From positions 82,829,501-82,893,500 of the forward strand of contig CM059586.1 in the NCBI GenBank assembly GCA_030407085.1: a DNA stretch of 64,000 nt, in the 5' to 3' direction. Made by a program: the position numbers and the translations under genes. Positions 50,411 to 61,439 of the stretch are shown one piece after another (position 1 is the first letter of the stretch; each line of letters begins with the position of its first letter). The notes under the pieces were generated by a model, which did no database searches, had not been told where the DNA came from, and saw nothing but the letters and a program-made list of their open reading frames with translations. Source of the stretch: Trichopria drosophilae (lineage: Eukaryota; Arthropoda; Insecta; Hymenoptera; Diapriidae).

Positions 50411-50869
50411 CAAGTTAGTGGATCTAATATAGGGATTCAAATTCATAAAAAGGGACTTGATCAAGCTGAAACTACATTCTTAGGGGAATTTTGCATCATG
50501 AATCTATCTTCACATTTTCAAAATTCAAAATGCCGATTGCAAGGATTGAATTGTAAAATGTTCAGTCCGCAAATTTGTCTTTATCTTATAAATAAATAAA
50601 AAGTTAAAAATTTTTTTTTATTTAAAATTAAAAAATTTTGTATTCGATTTTTGCGGGTAACGGTTTCGCTTATTAGTAACATGACGCCACCGCGAAAATA
50701 AAGGTTAGTTCGTTCCAGTATTATGCCTAGCAGATAATGAAAAAAATAAATAAATAAATAAAAAAAAATGGAGACAGTAGCCGCCACGTCCTCGTTCGTG
50801 TCTCCTGGTTCGGCTGAGAGCGGTATTTACAGAATGTATGTCCACATTCGTGAACTTTTTCCACATTTC
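50411..50869. other. Spacer between two 122-bp repeat arrays
   Basis: AT-rich, with a short (aaat)n-like run at about 50745-50768. No gene. Confidence 0.4.
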
Positions 50870-51215
50870 GCCATATTGGATCTACCATCTTCGATCTTGA
50901 AAATCTGAGACCGAATTCGTGATCAGCGACCTCGAAAACCCCCGAGTACCCAGTTTTCAGCTTGAGCAAGATACTTTTTAAGAATTTTGTCCGCCATATT
51001 GGATCCGCCATCTTGAATTTTGAAAATCTGAGGACGGATTCGTGATCAGCGACCCCGAAAACCCCCGAGTACCCAGTTTCAGTTTGAGCAAGATACTTTT
51101 TATGAATTTTGTCCGTCATATTAGATCCGCCATCTTGAATTTTGAAAATCTGAGGATGGATTCGTGATCAGCGACCCCGAAAATCTCCGAGTACCCAATT
51201 TCAGATGTTTTCCGT
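50870..51215 (-). repeat. 122-bp repeat, three units, reverse orientation
   Basis: ggatccgccatcttgaattt recurs at about 50878, 51001 and 51123. Each unit contains cgtgatcagcgaccccgaaa. Opposite in orientation to the array at 50165. Confidence 0.9.
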
Positions 51216-51771
51216 GTATAGAAAAATGTATGCTTCAAAGGGTTAAATAATTGCGGCTGGTACATCATTTTAAGGAACTTTACTAGGAAAACCCGCCATT
51301 TATTTCGCAAATTTAAAGAAAAATGGTTGTAACACACTCGGCATAATGTCTAAATTAATAATCCTAGAAGCATTTTGTAATTAATTGAAATTCTCATAGA
51401 AAAACAGTCAAGCCCCTTATATTTCTTCAATCCTACATATTAGTCCTACAGTTTGTGTAAAAAAGGCATATTAGAAATTTTTTATTCAATTTTTCAAAAT
51501 TCAGGCTCTGTAAGGGAAATTCGACTGTTTACATATGGCCTCTTACAGAACAAGAAAGTTATCAATTAAAAATTGATCGACAGTTATTGGAAATAAATAA
51601 AATTTTCTTTCAATTACTAATTAATTTCGTTGGCGTTCGGTTAATTGGCGGTAAAGTAATTAGAATTACCTTCACAGAGACCACATTTTCACGAATTAAT
51701 TCAGGCATTTTTCATTTTCGATTTTCATCATAAATTCCTTCACTTTATCATCGGAGCACTTTAGACCTGCA
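51216..51771. other. No gene seen
   Basis: AT-rich sequence up to the inverted end of the nested element cluster. Confidence 0.4.
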
Positions 51772-54090
51772 CTGTAAAATATTTCATGAAATTTAATTAA
51801 AAAATAGGAAGCCAATTTCATAAATTTTACTGAAAATTAAGAATTTTGTTACTTAAAACAGTTTAAGGAACGTAAATCTTAATATCAATTAATGAAAAAT
51901 ATGAAATTTAAGAAAATTTTCTTAAATTTAATAAACTTGAATCCACTTAAAACAGCGTATCGTTGTTCCGTTCCGTCAGTCTGTTGAAATCTTGAAATCC
52001 TGCAAAATCCAGCATTGCCGGGATTAGTTACTATGAATAATAATTAATAAAAAAGACATGAATAGCATTTAAAATTAATCTTTTACCAATATTATAGATA
52101 CTTAGGTACATACGAGTATAGTAAAAGTAACACGGAATGAGCGCAAACTTGGCAACGTCGCCGAGCACGCAGAGTATCTCAGCGATCTCAGCGCACGGAA
52201 ACCTAACCTCAAAGTCCTATTGAAATACATGTGTTTTTTTAATAACAGAATTTACAGAATTACCAAGTGAGGAATTTTTGTGTGATCAAATATCAGAAAT
52301 AAGCCAGAAAAAAACTTTAAACTGTGTTCGTATTGATTTAAAAGGAGAAAATTGTTTGACTCGACGCCAAGGCCAAAAATATAAATGTACCATTAAATTA
52401 GTCTATAGCCATATTTCTGGATAGGTTTTGATCTCACAAAGCTGAAGAAATTTGTTTTATATCAATCGGTTGTCATTAACATCCTAACAAATTAGAAACA
52501 AAATAATAAGAATTTTAAGCTCGACTCGGGTTTTATTAATAATAATTAAAAATAATATTAATATTTTTACATATAATATAATAAATTAAGTTAATTGTTT
52601 TAAACAGTATATTACATAGATAAGGAATGTAGGTATAATTTGGTTGACAAATTCACAAGCTAATCTCAAATTTTATTTTAACTTGTTAAAGTGACAAGAA
52701 ATGAAAATTTTGGAACACACCCACACTTCACATAAATTATATGTGTGTTTTTTTTTCGTGTAGACAAATGCATACTATGGCTGACTTATGACGACAATCT
52801 AAAATGTTGGGCATGCATATATATATATACAGGGTGATCCAAAAGTCCCGGAACAGCAAAATATCTCAGCGGGAGTGCATTTTCGAGGAAAATGTTTCAG
52901 ACAAAAGTTTCAGGATTTTTCCCTGGCTATTTAATGGCGATATTGAATTTGACCTTGAACATGACCTTGAAGGTTATTTCAAGGTTAAGTTAATTTTTTT
53001 AAATGGGAACCCCTATTTTTTTTCATGGATTCTGAAAGAGCGGGAAATTCTACGTCCGAGTATGATATGATCGATTTTTCCGGCAAGGTCATTTCAAGGT
53101 GAAACTTAAAACTCCCGTAACCGTATATATATATATACAGGGTGATCCAAAAGTCCCGGAACAGCAAAATATCTCAGCGGGAGTGCATTTTCGAGGAAAA
53201 TGTTTCAGACAAAAGTTTCAGGATTTTTCCCTGGCTATTTAATGGCGATATTGAATTTGACCTTGAACATGACCTTGAAGGTTATTTCAAGGTCAAGTTA
53301 ATTTTTTTAAATGGGAACCCCTATTTTTTTTCACGGATTCGGAAAGAGCACAAAATTTTACGTCCGAATATACTATGGCCGTTTTTTTCGGCAAGGTCAT
53401 TTCAAGGCCAAACTTAAAACTCCCGGAACAGCGACTTAACTCAGCAAGAGGTCATTTTCGGGTAAAATGTTTCAGACAAAAGTTTCAGGATTTTTTCCGG
53501 GATATTTAATGCTCGCATAAAATTTGACCTTGAAAATTACCTTGAAGATTATTCTCAGGTCAAGATTATTTTTTTTTTTTAATTGGAACCCCGTTTCATT
53601 TTCTTAACGAAGTTATGAGGATCTTCCGGTATTGAGAGTGGTTAAATTCATTTTGTTCAGTCGATGCTATTACTGGACGATCTGCTCTAGGGAGATCCTT
53701 TACAGTGCCGTAAACTTCGAAACAATTTATTGTTCTGCCAAAAGTCGATTTAGGAATCAGTTCCTGTCCCTCGCTTGTCCTCTAATTTTGTAAATAGAAT
53801 AATAAACTGTTTAAAAAAAGTGTATACATACATCTTACGCAACACTTGTGCAAAGTGAACTTGGGCGCGCGAACAGCGACAGAGAGCACGAGTCACCAGC
53901 GAAGTAAATAAACAACATACATTCACATTGAATTTATACATACGTGTACAGTCTTATAAGGTTACATTTTGGTCTTAACTTTATCGTTTTGTGAGATACA
54001 TGGATTTCCTATCTAAACGCCTTTCCTATCTAAACGTATTAAGCATCATTTCAGTAACAAAATACATACGTATATTTCGTACAAAGAGCA

Positions 54091-55173
54091 ATGGCTGCGC
54101 TAAGTGAACGAGAAAGAATAACCATTCTCATGATGAGAGGCTGGGGTGATAACCAGCGATCTTTAGAGAATGTGCGAACCTTATTTAACGCATCATTTAG
54201 AGAGGGACGAGAACCGATTTCTAAATCTACTGTTAGCAGAACAATAAATCGTTTTGAAGTTCACGGTACTGTGAAGGATCTCCCAAGAGCAGGTCGTCCA
54301 GTAACAGCATCAACTGAAGAAAATGAGTTGAATGTCGCGCTGTCAATAACGGAAGATCCTCATACTTCCATCAGGAAAGTTAAACAGCAGCACGACTTAT
54401 GTTACGGTACAGTGCAACGGATCTTAACTAAAAACTTAAAATTTCACCCATACAAAGTTAGACTCGTACAACAATTGAATGAAGACGATCCTGATAGACG
54501 CCTACAGTTTGCGGAATTAATGATGAATCGAATAGATGCTGATGCCGGTTTCTTGAATAGCATCGTATTTTCTGATGAAGCTACATTCTTCTTAAATGGG
54601 GCAATCAATAGACATAACATGTCTTATTGGAGTGAAACCAATCCTAATTGGATGGTCGATAGTCGTTCTACTCAATATCCTGAAAAAGTAAACGTATGGG
54701 CAGGTATTATAAACAATGCGGTAGTTGGGCCCTTCTTCATCGAGGGTACCCTTACTGGTCAAAAATACCACGATATGTTGAGGGACGACATCATCCCTGC
54801 TATTCAGGTTATTGTAGGCGAGGATTTCGATCAGACTTGGTTTCAGCAAGATGGTGCAGCACCCCATTATGCAACAGATGTTCGCAATTATTTGAGTGAT
54901 GTATTCGCAGAACGGTGGATAGGTCGAAGGGGTGTAATAGAATGGCCACCAAGATCTCCGGATCTTACGCCCCTTGACTATTTTCTATGGGGTTATCTCA
55001 AAGATAGAGTGTATCGAACGAAACCGGTGAATATTGAGGAAGTAAAACAACGAATACGGGATGAGATCGCGGCTATAGAACCAGATATGATTAAAAAAGT
55101 CGTATCGACTTTTTATAATCGCTTGGGATATTGCCAAGAAGTTCATGGCAATCACTTTGAGCATAAGCTTTAG
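54091..55173 (+). CDS. Transposase, IS630-Tc1-mariner superfamily
   Basis: 360 aa, uninterrupted. Catalyses cut-and-paste transposition at TA sites. N-terminal helix-turn-helix DNA-binding region at about residues 1-115, including STVSRTINRFEVHGTVKDLP and the RAGRP linker. The catalytic triad is Asp162 (IVFSDEATF), Asp254 (WFQQDGAAPHYA) and Asp291 (WPPRSPDLTPLDYFLWGYLK), with 36 residues between the second and third Asp; classic mariner has 34. Length is normal for the superfamily. It lies about 1.26 kb from the left end and 1.03 kb from the right end of the element, flanked by long inverted repeats. No intron. The intact frame suggests recent activity or arrival. Confidence 0.95.
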   Translation: MAALSERERITILMMRGWGDNQRSLENVRTLFNASFREGREPISKSTVSRTINRFEVHGTVKDLPRAGRPVTASTEENELNVALSITEDPHTSIRKVKQQHDLCYGTVQRILTKNLKFHPYKVRLVQQLNEDDPDRRLQFAELMMNRIDADAGFLNSIVFSDEATFFLNGAINRHNMSYWSETNPNWMVDSRSTQYPEKVNVWAGIINNAVVGPFFIEGTLTGQKYHDMLRDDIIPAIQVIVGEDFDQTWFQQDGAAPHYATDVRNYLSDVFAERWIGRRGVIEWPPRSPDLTPLDYFLWGYLKDRVYRTKPVNIEEVKQRIRDEIAAIEPDMIKKVVSTFYNRLGYCQEVHGNHFEHKL

Positions 55174-55227
55174 TAAGATACATAATTTCATCAAAATCTT
55201 AGTATACCCATCTTGCCTTAACTGTCT

Positions 55228-55299
55228 GGGGACACCCACACACACACACACGCACACGCACACGCACACGCACACGCACACGCACACGCACACGCACAG
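55228..55299. repeat. (CACACG)n microsatellite
   Basis: A run of cacaca passing into cgcacacg just downstream of the transposase. It generates a spurious minus frame with a Val-Cys repeat. Confidence 0.9.
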
Positions 55300-56203
55300 G
55301 TGACGGCGAGGGGAACCACCTGAACAAAGCACCCCGAAGAGGTGTAAACCCGACCGTGCTACCTCCACGCGGTACATCTTGGGTAATGCTAAAGCCGGCG
55401 GTAGCATTGGAAACAATGTAAAAATGTTACCCATACATACGGTATTTATAAACGTATCGGATGTAAAAAAAAAATGTATATTTTTATCCGGGAACAACGA
55501 TAATGCATTGCACTCTGGAAACTCTGGAAACATTACGAAAATGAAACGGGGTTCCATTTAAAAAAAAATAGTCTTGAGCTTAGAATAAGCCTCAAGGTAA
55601 TTTTCAAGGTTAAATTCAATGGTGCCTCTTGCTGAGTTAATTCGCTGTTCCGGGAGTTTTAAGTTTGGCCTTGAAATGACATTGCCGAAAAAAACGGCCA
55701 TAGCATATTTGGACGTAAAATTTTGTGCTCTCTCCGAATCCGTGAAAAAAATAGCACTTTCCATTAAAAAAACAAACTTGACCTTGAAATAACCTTCAAG
55801 GTCATGTTCAAGGTCAAATTCTGTGCTACCATTAAATATCCCAGGAAAAATCCTTAAACTTTTGTCTGAAACAATTTCCAAAGAAATGCACACCCTCTGA
55901 GATATTTCGCCGTTACGGGAGTTTTAAGTTTCACCTTGAAATGACCTTGCCGGAAAAATCGATCATATCATAATCGGACGTAGAATTTCCCGCTCTTTCA
56001 GAATCCATGAAAAAAAATAGGGGTTCCCATTTAAAAAAATTAACTTGACCTTGAAATAACCTTCAAGGTCATGTTCAAGGTCAAATTCAATATCGCCATT
56101 ATATAGCCAGGGAAAAATCCTGAAACTTTTGTCTGAAACATTTTCCTCGAAAATGCACTCCCGCTGAGATATTTTGCTGTTCCGGGACTTTTGGATCACC
56201 CTG

Positions 56204-56239
<36 letters not shown>

Positions 56240-56332
56240 TATACATATACAAACAATATACGTGCCCGCATGCCCAACATTTTAGATTGTCGTCATAAGT
56301 CAGCCATAGTATGTATAAATAATTGTGTATAA

Positions 56333-56535
56333 ATAATTGTGTTTTTTTTCGCGTAGACAAATGCATACTATGGCTGACTTATGACGACAATCTAAAATGT
56401 TGGGCATGCGGGCACGTATATTGTTTGTATATGTATATATATATACATGCGTGCTCGTATGCCCAACATTTTAGATTGTCGTCATAAGTCAGCCATAGTA
56501 TGCATTTGTCTACGCGAAAAAAAACACAATTATTT
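56333..56535. mobile_element. Hairpin element B, copy 2
   Basis: An almost perfect 200-bp palindrome: tttcgcgtagacaaatgcat ... complement, with a loop of tatata. Adjacent to the right half of copy 1. Confidence 0.85.
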
Positions 56536-56567
56536 ATACATATGTAGTGATGTTATATAAATTATAC

Positions 56568-56569
<2 letters not shown>

Positions 56570-56618
<49 letters not shown>
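56570..56618. repeat. (AT)n microsatellite
   Basis: About 48 bp of alternating at. Confidence 0.95.
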
Positions 56619-56620
<2 letters not shown>

Positions 56621-57033
56621 GAAGTAATATAAATTAATTAATTATGTGTTTGTCTAAAAGTACTGTCTTGTCATGTTTTTGAATGTCTGTCCGACCAATC
56701 CACCCGAGAGCCGACCCGCGAATAGGCTAAAAATGTCATTAAAGCGGGGGATAATTCCTTTCCTTAAATTAATTAATTTAATTTATAACTATAATAAATT
56801 AAACTAATAGAAGTAATAATAAATAAATTAAATAATAAAAGTTCTTTAAATTTAATAAAAATCCTTAAATTTAATAAAGTTTCTTAAATTTAATAACACG
56901 TCATGAAAAGTGTTTAAGAATTGTCATTAAACTCCTCGTTGTAACGCTTATGAAATTTGCTTCCTACTTTTTTCTTAAAATTTCATAAAATATTTTTTAC
57001 AGCGTGTCTTAAAGGGGTTATTCAGTGCTCGAC

Positions 57034-57267
57034 CGATAAGGTAGGAATTTTCACTAAAAAGTGTAAAAAACGGTATCCTAGGAAATGCTAAAGGAATTAA
57101 TTGAGAACTGACTGCGAATTTTCGGAAATAAATAAAAATCACTTATTTCAGAAAATTCTCGGTTAATTCTCAATTAAAATATTTGGTATTTTCTTGGAAA
57201 CTGTTTAAAGTGCTTAACAGCCATTTTTAATTTACTTTTTTTTTAGTGAAATTTCCTACCTTACCGG
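57034..57267. mobile_element. Short MITE
   Basis: Inverted ends aaggtaggaattttcacta / complement about 230 bp apart. The interior has a second complementary pair (aattaattgagaa / ttaattctcaatta). Confidence 0.7.
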
Positions 57268-58739
57268 CGTACTACTTTAAAACCTCCTTAACTCGATAAT
57301 GTCCAAGACGGCATAAAATGTTAATGTTCTTCATCTCTTTTGATATTATACAAAGCGTTTTATGCTTCCATTCCCTACTGTATTTGGGTGTGCTCTTTCC
57401 GAATCTTCAATCAATTTTCTATTATATTCAGCCGTTTTTTTTCAATATGACCGCTTAAACGCAAAAAACGGGCAAAAATCAACTTTCTCGAAATAAATTC
57501 TCAATTTTTTATATGATGTAGACGTTTCCCAATGGGGACGTACGTTTGGATTGGGTGGCATAATGGCTTATACTAAATTATTCTTATTATGATTTATATT
57601 AATTGAATTATATTCATTTTAGTGATATATTATAATAATTTGCTTAAAATTAATATAATTCAATTAATATAAATCTTTGTTTGTGATTTTTCGTTTGTGA
57701 TTTCATTGCTTGTTTCACGATTTTTAAACAACAGTAAAAAGACTTTTATAAATAAATGCGCAACTCTGCTATCAGCTCACGCGACACTCTTAAGTTCTGT
57801 TATAATTGAAATGTATATAAATTTTTGCCCAATTTGTTTACATTTTGAGATCAAACTTTAAACTTAAAAATAGTTTTTCCACTTTTCTGAATAGTTAATT
57901 GATATTTTCTAATCATAGAAACTAGAATTATTTACAAGATTTGTTATTATTTACTCAAATATACAGATCGTAAAACCTAGAATATTTTCATATATCGTTC
58001 ATGATAATACATCGTTATGTTGTTGATAATATCAATAAAAGAATCGTTTTATTAGCTGCAAAAACTAATGGTACGAATGCGACTATTAATAAAGTTAATG
58101 GTAGTTTATTCCTGAAGCAAATGAATTTATAAATTTGTCACAAATACGATAATAAGTATTGTTGTACTTGAATTATTCATGTTCTACACATATGTTGAAT
58201 ATTTTAGATAATAATTTGAGTAATAGCAGATACGTATTTTAATAAAACATACATATTTTTAATTTACCGCATAAATATTTTCATGGTCAACAATCTTTTA
58301 ATTTAAATTATTGTCTTGATAAAGGCTCCTTCTCATAGATTTGCCTTCAACAAGTAAAAGTTCATGCAATGGGGTACAGGAAATATTGGGGTACAGGAAA
58401 ATTATTTTTTACAATAACATAATAAATGTTTAATAAGATAAATTGCTATATTTATTGCACATTTCACACATTTACAATCTTTTGCATCGGATTACATTTT
58501 AAACATTATTTATTTTGTCATCACAACTGTTATGTCGAAAATAGAAGGAGATTCATCCTAATGGTTAGAAAAAACCATAAACATTGCACCAGTTAAGTAT
58601 TAAATAAATAGGTAAATTTGACTAGTAGTCATGGCATTGCTCTCTTTTCAGTTTACAAGTTCTGATACAATAATACAGTAATTTATGTCATTAAATTTTT
58701 TGAGTATCTATTATTATAAATGAAATTGTTATAAATTAA
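57268..58739. other. AT-rich DNA without a gene
   Basis: A small inverted repeat (gatttatattaattgaatta) lies at about 57590-57675. No coding region. Confidence 0.4.
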
Positions 58740-58990
58740 ACATGTCTGAAATCCCAAAATTATATTTTAAATATATTTTTATATTTTCATTTTTTGTTTT
58801 AAAGATTTTTTTGAAAAATTATGTTTGCATTAAAGTTTTACTAGGCTAACATGGTTTTAAATTACTTTAATGGATTTATATCGCTTATATTAAAGAGTAA
58901 TACACCCGACTTTCGTAAGAATTAATGTAAGTAAGTAGAGAGTCTTCATTATTTAGTTGATTAACCAAGTCGTAAAATCGAATTTTTAGT
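58740..58990. repeat. Direct repeat, copy 1, 3' of zen
   Basis: Shares tgtaagtaagtagagag, ttgattaac and aaagattttt blocks in the same order with 59620-59830; diverged. Confidence 0.65.
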
Positions 58991-59619
58991 TTAATAACAA
59001 TCTTTATACGCGATTAATAGCATAACGTGGCAATAGCTACCTGAGAAGTTAATTACATTAATAGTATTGGCATCAGTTTTTCTAATAGTGTCATGTCAAG
59101 CAACGTGAGAGGTGATTAATTTCTGTAAGTTCTGGTGGGTTATAAATGCTGATTACATTCTGGATTTATCATTTCTAACATGAAATTGATCACACTTTTC
59201 GATTCTGACTTTAAAATTAAAAAAAAAAAATACGATTCAAAAAATATTCAATCTATTATTTAAAAAAAGTAGGATTTTTATACTCTAATTTTTGTCCGAT
59301 CAACAATTTCGAGTTTAAATTGGATGCGCTGGGCACTACAAATTGAAAGATTTCTCGGTCTCGGACGTTAAACTTTAAAATGTTTGAGTGCAATAATTAA
59401 ATTTCAAAATAGCGATATCCAATATGGCGGCTTTAAGCCGAAAATTTAATGACATTTTCAATTTAGCCATGTTTTACAAGTTAAATTGATAAATTTTTAC
59501 TGAAAATGTTTTTGGTGAAAGTTATTTGTGTCGATAATTACTAATCCGATGTCAAATTTGCGAAGTATTTAATTTAATAGATGAAAACAACGCAATCTGA
59601 TTGCAGAATATTTGAGCAT
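58991..59619. other. No gene seen
   Basis: AT-rich; a block at about 59390-59460 (caatatggcggctttaagcc) recalls the 122-bp repeat family but matches only loosely. Confidence 0.35.
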
Positions 59620-59830
59620 GTCTCTTCAACTGAAATTCCGAAATTATAATTTAAATATATTTAAACATTTTCATTTTTTTAAAGATCTTTCTTTTTGATA
59701 AATTATGTTCTTAGTAAGGTTTTACTAGTCGAGTAGAACCCCTCGAGTTTCGTAAAAATTTATGTAAGTAAGTAGAGAGCCTTCAATATTTATTTGATTA
59801 ACGAAGTGGTCAAATGAACTTATACATGTC
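59620..59830. repeat. Direct repeat, copy 2, next to the zen stop codon
   Basis: Second copy of 58740-58990, about 840 bp away and ending about 60 bp from the zen coding end; probably partly in the zen 3' untranslated region. Confidence 0.6.
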
Positions 59831-59893
59831 ATTAGTGTCCAGCGAAATGACCTTTTAAAATGTTACATAAAAATTCATCATATGTATATACGT

Positions 59894-61152
59894 TTAGAGA
59901 ACTGTGAGATTAGGAATGGAACTCACTCCAGACGAAATGTTTCCTTCATACGTAGGATTAATAGGCTTTGGCTCATTTTGGCTTGGCATTATATAATTTC
60001 CATTTGAACCCAATTGATTATTCATGAAATTCGGTGCAACGGCATAAGTCGGCAGAGTCAATCCATTATAAGCGGGTGCATCATAATATAGATATGATGG
60101 AAGCGAAGGCACATAAAGCTGAGGATGCTGTAATTCAGGATGCTGCACTTGTTGAGGTGGAATATGATGTTGCAATTGTTGAGGTGGAATATGATGTTGC
60201 AATTGTTGAGGTGGAATATGATGTTGCATTGTGATTTCTGGCAACTGAGAACAACCTGGTGACTGTATAGTTTCTGCCTTCGTAGTAGCCGGTGAAATGA
60301 TTTTTTGCGTCGACCAAGCTATTTGTTCTTGTGGAGTAATCTTTTCTTTTAATGTGGTTGAACGATTAGAATCGGTGTGAGATTTTGGCGAAACTTCTCG
60401 ACCCTTAGACTTTATTTCTTTTTTATATTTCATTCGCCGATTTTGAAACCAAATTTTTATTTGGTGTTCTGTCAACGTCAATTTATTAGCCAATTCAATA
60501 CGTCTAGGGCGGCATAAGTAGCGAGAGCTTGCAAATTCTTTCTCAAGTTCAATCAGCTGCGTACTTGAGAATGCTGTCCGAGATCGCTTCTCGGCCGATT
60601 CGTTGTTTTTGTCTCCTGGAACAAAAAATTATAATTTGGATGAGATTCTGTATAACTACTAAAAATTCGTATTATGTCATTAACATATTATTTATAGAAT
60701 TAACAAAACACGAACTAACCTTGTGCATTCGATGAATTTGGTGGTTGGTCGTCGTGCACTTCTAGCAACTGGTTGTTATTTTCTGTTGGTAACTGGTTGT
60801 GATTTACTGTTGGTAACTGGTTGTTATCAATTGCTGACAACTGGTTGTTGTGTACTTCTGGCAACTGGGTATTATGTGCTGCTATGTTGTTATAAGCCCT
60901 CATGTCGAAATGATGTTCGGGCAGAGCTTTAGTATTATGAAACGGCTGCTGTTGTTCAAAATATGGTTGCGTTTGAAAGTTAACTGCACTGTTTCGAGTT
61001 TCATATTCGTAACCATATCTTGAAAAATATTCTGATCCACTACCGTAAGAACGATTTTGATAAAGCATCGGATTGTCCTGGCTGTCTGATAAAATCTCCG
61101 TTATTAATGGGATTGTCGAATGTTCTGAGATGTTAGTCTTTGAAATCGACAT
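59894..61152 (-). CDS. zen: Zerknuellt-like Hox3 homeobox protein
   Basis: Two exons: 61152-60720 and 60615-59894, joined by a 104-bp intron (donor gttagt, acceptor ttgttccag, phase 1), about 384 aa. The ATG at 61152 is the first Met after an in-frame stop. The homeodomain is coded at 60592-60413 and is complete: [15 protein letters not shown] in helix 1, [11 protein letters not shown] in helix 2, [17 protein letters not shown] in helix 3, with Gln50 and Asn51. The YLCRPRR block and MKYKK ending fit insect zen/Hox3. No YPWM-type hexapeptide is seen upstream, as usual for zen. Low-complexity regions: six 8-residue NNQLP-type repeats before the intron and three [13 protein letters not shown] repeats after the homeodomain. 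In insects zen acts as a nuclear transcription factor, mostly in extraembryonic tissue; that role is assumed here from the family. Confidence 0.93.
60139..60235 (-). repeat. 27-bp coding minisatellite in zen exon 2
   Basis: Three 9-codon units encoding [13 protein letters not shown] repeats, two of them almost identical in DNA, followed by degenerate QHP units. Confidence 0.9.
60735..60880 (-). repeat. 24-bp coding minisatellite in zen exon 1
   Basis: Six 8-codon units of the NNQLPTV type with substitutions, just before the splice donor. Confidence 0.88.
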
Positions 61153-61430
61153 TTCAAAATCGATTTCTGTCAATTCAGTTTATTTTGTTAATTCAGTTTC
61201 TTAGCTGATTGGTGTATCTACTGAGTAATGCTGCTGTATGTCACGATGTGTGGCTGCAAAAATTCAAAGGTAATTTATTTGCTGCTGACAAAAGTACGCA
61301 AAACATTGAAGTTAATAACAAAATAAATATCGAATACTGTGTATGCGGAAATCTTTTCGTTGATTTTACAGATAATTTCTCTCCGTGTCCCATGCATAAT
61401 GTAGGTTATAGAATGACAATTATGAATTAA
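61153..61430. other. 5' flank of zen
   Basis: Upstream region of zen. On the minus strand a ccaatcagc box lies near 61216. No clear TATA box. A plus-strand frame (61209-61430) has no recognisable domain but could belong to the retrotransposon remnant that follows. Confidence 0.4.
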
Positions 61431-61439
61431 ATCATCGCG

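Larger units (their letters stand above)
52830..56203. mobile_element. Tc1/mariner-type transposon with long, internally repeated TIRs
   Basis: Ends cagggtgatccaaaagtccc and complement, inserted in a TA-rich tract. The left end consists of a 308-bp subunit repeated at 52830 and 53138, plus a diverged third copy from about 53425; the right end has the same build (about 55560-56203). Subunits carry aaggtca-type repeats. The transposase gene lies in the middle and is intact. The element therefore looks potentially autonomous, although the extra internal termini could define more than one end. Confidence 0.88.
52740..56325. mobile_element. Hairpin element B, copy 1, split by the mariner-type element
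   Basis: The left half (cgtgtagacaaatgcatact ... gttgggcatgc) ends at about 52820 in a TA-rich stretch. Its complementary half resumes at about 56220-56320. Copy 2 at 56333-56535 shows the unbroken form. Confidence 0.75.
51772..57002. mobile_element. Outer TIR element containing other elements
   Basis: Imperfect inverted ends of up to about 200 bp: ctgtaaaatatttcatgaaa at the left and the complement near 56975-57002, both followed inward by an aaaataggaagc-aatttcata block. Inside are the hairpin element and the mariner-type element. No transposase of its own is seen; most of its interior may be lost. Confidence 0.6.

Noticed and set aside
50136..51337. Several frames sharing GVADHES...FSKFKMA
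   Set aside because: These are the 122-bp repeat read in different frames; 122 is not a multiple of three, so no repeat protein is encoded.
54985..55557. 190-codon minus frame
   Set aside because: Antisense to the transposase and extended through the CACACG repeat, which gives a Val-Cys run.
60034..60932. Plus-strand frames over zen
   Set aside because: Antisense shadows of the zen coding minisatellites.
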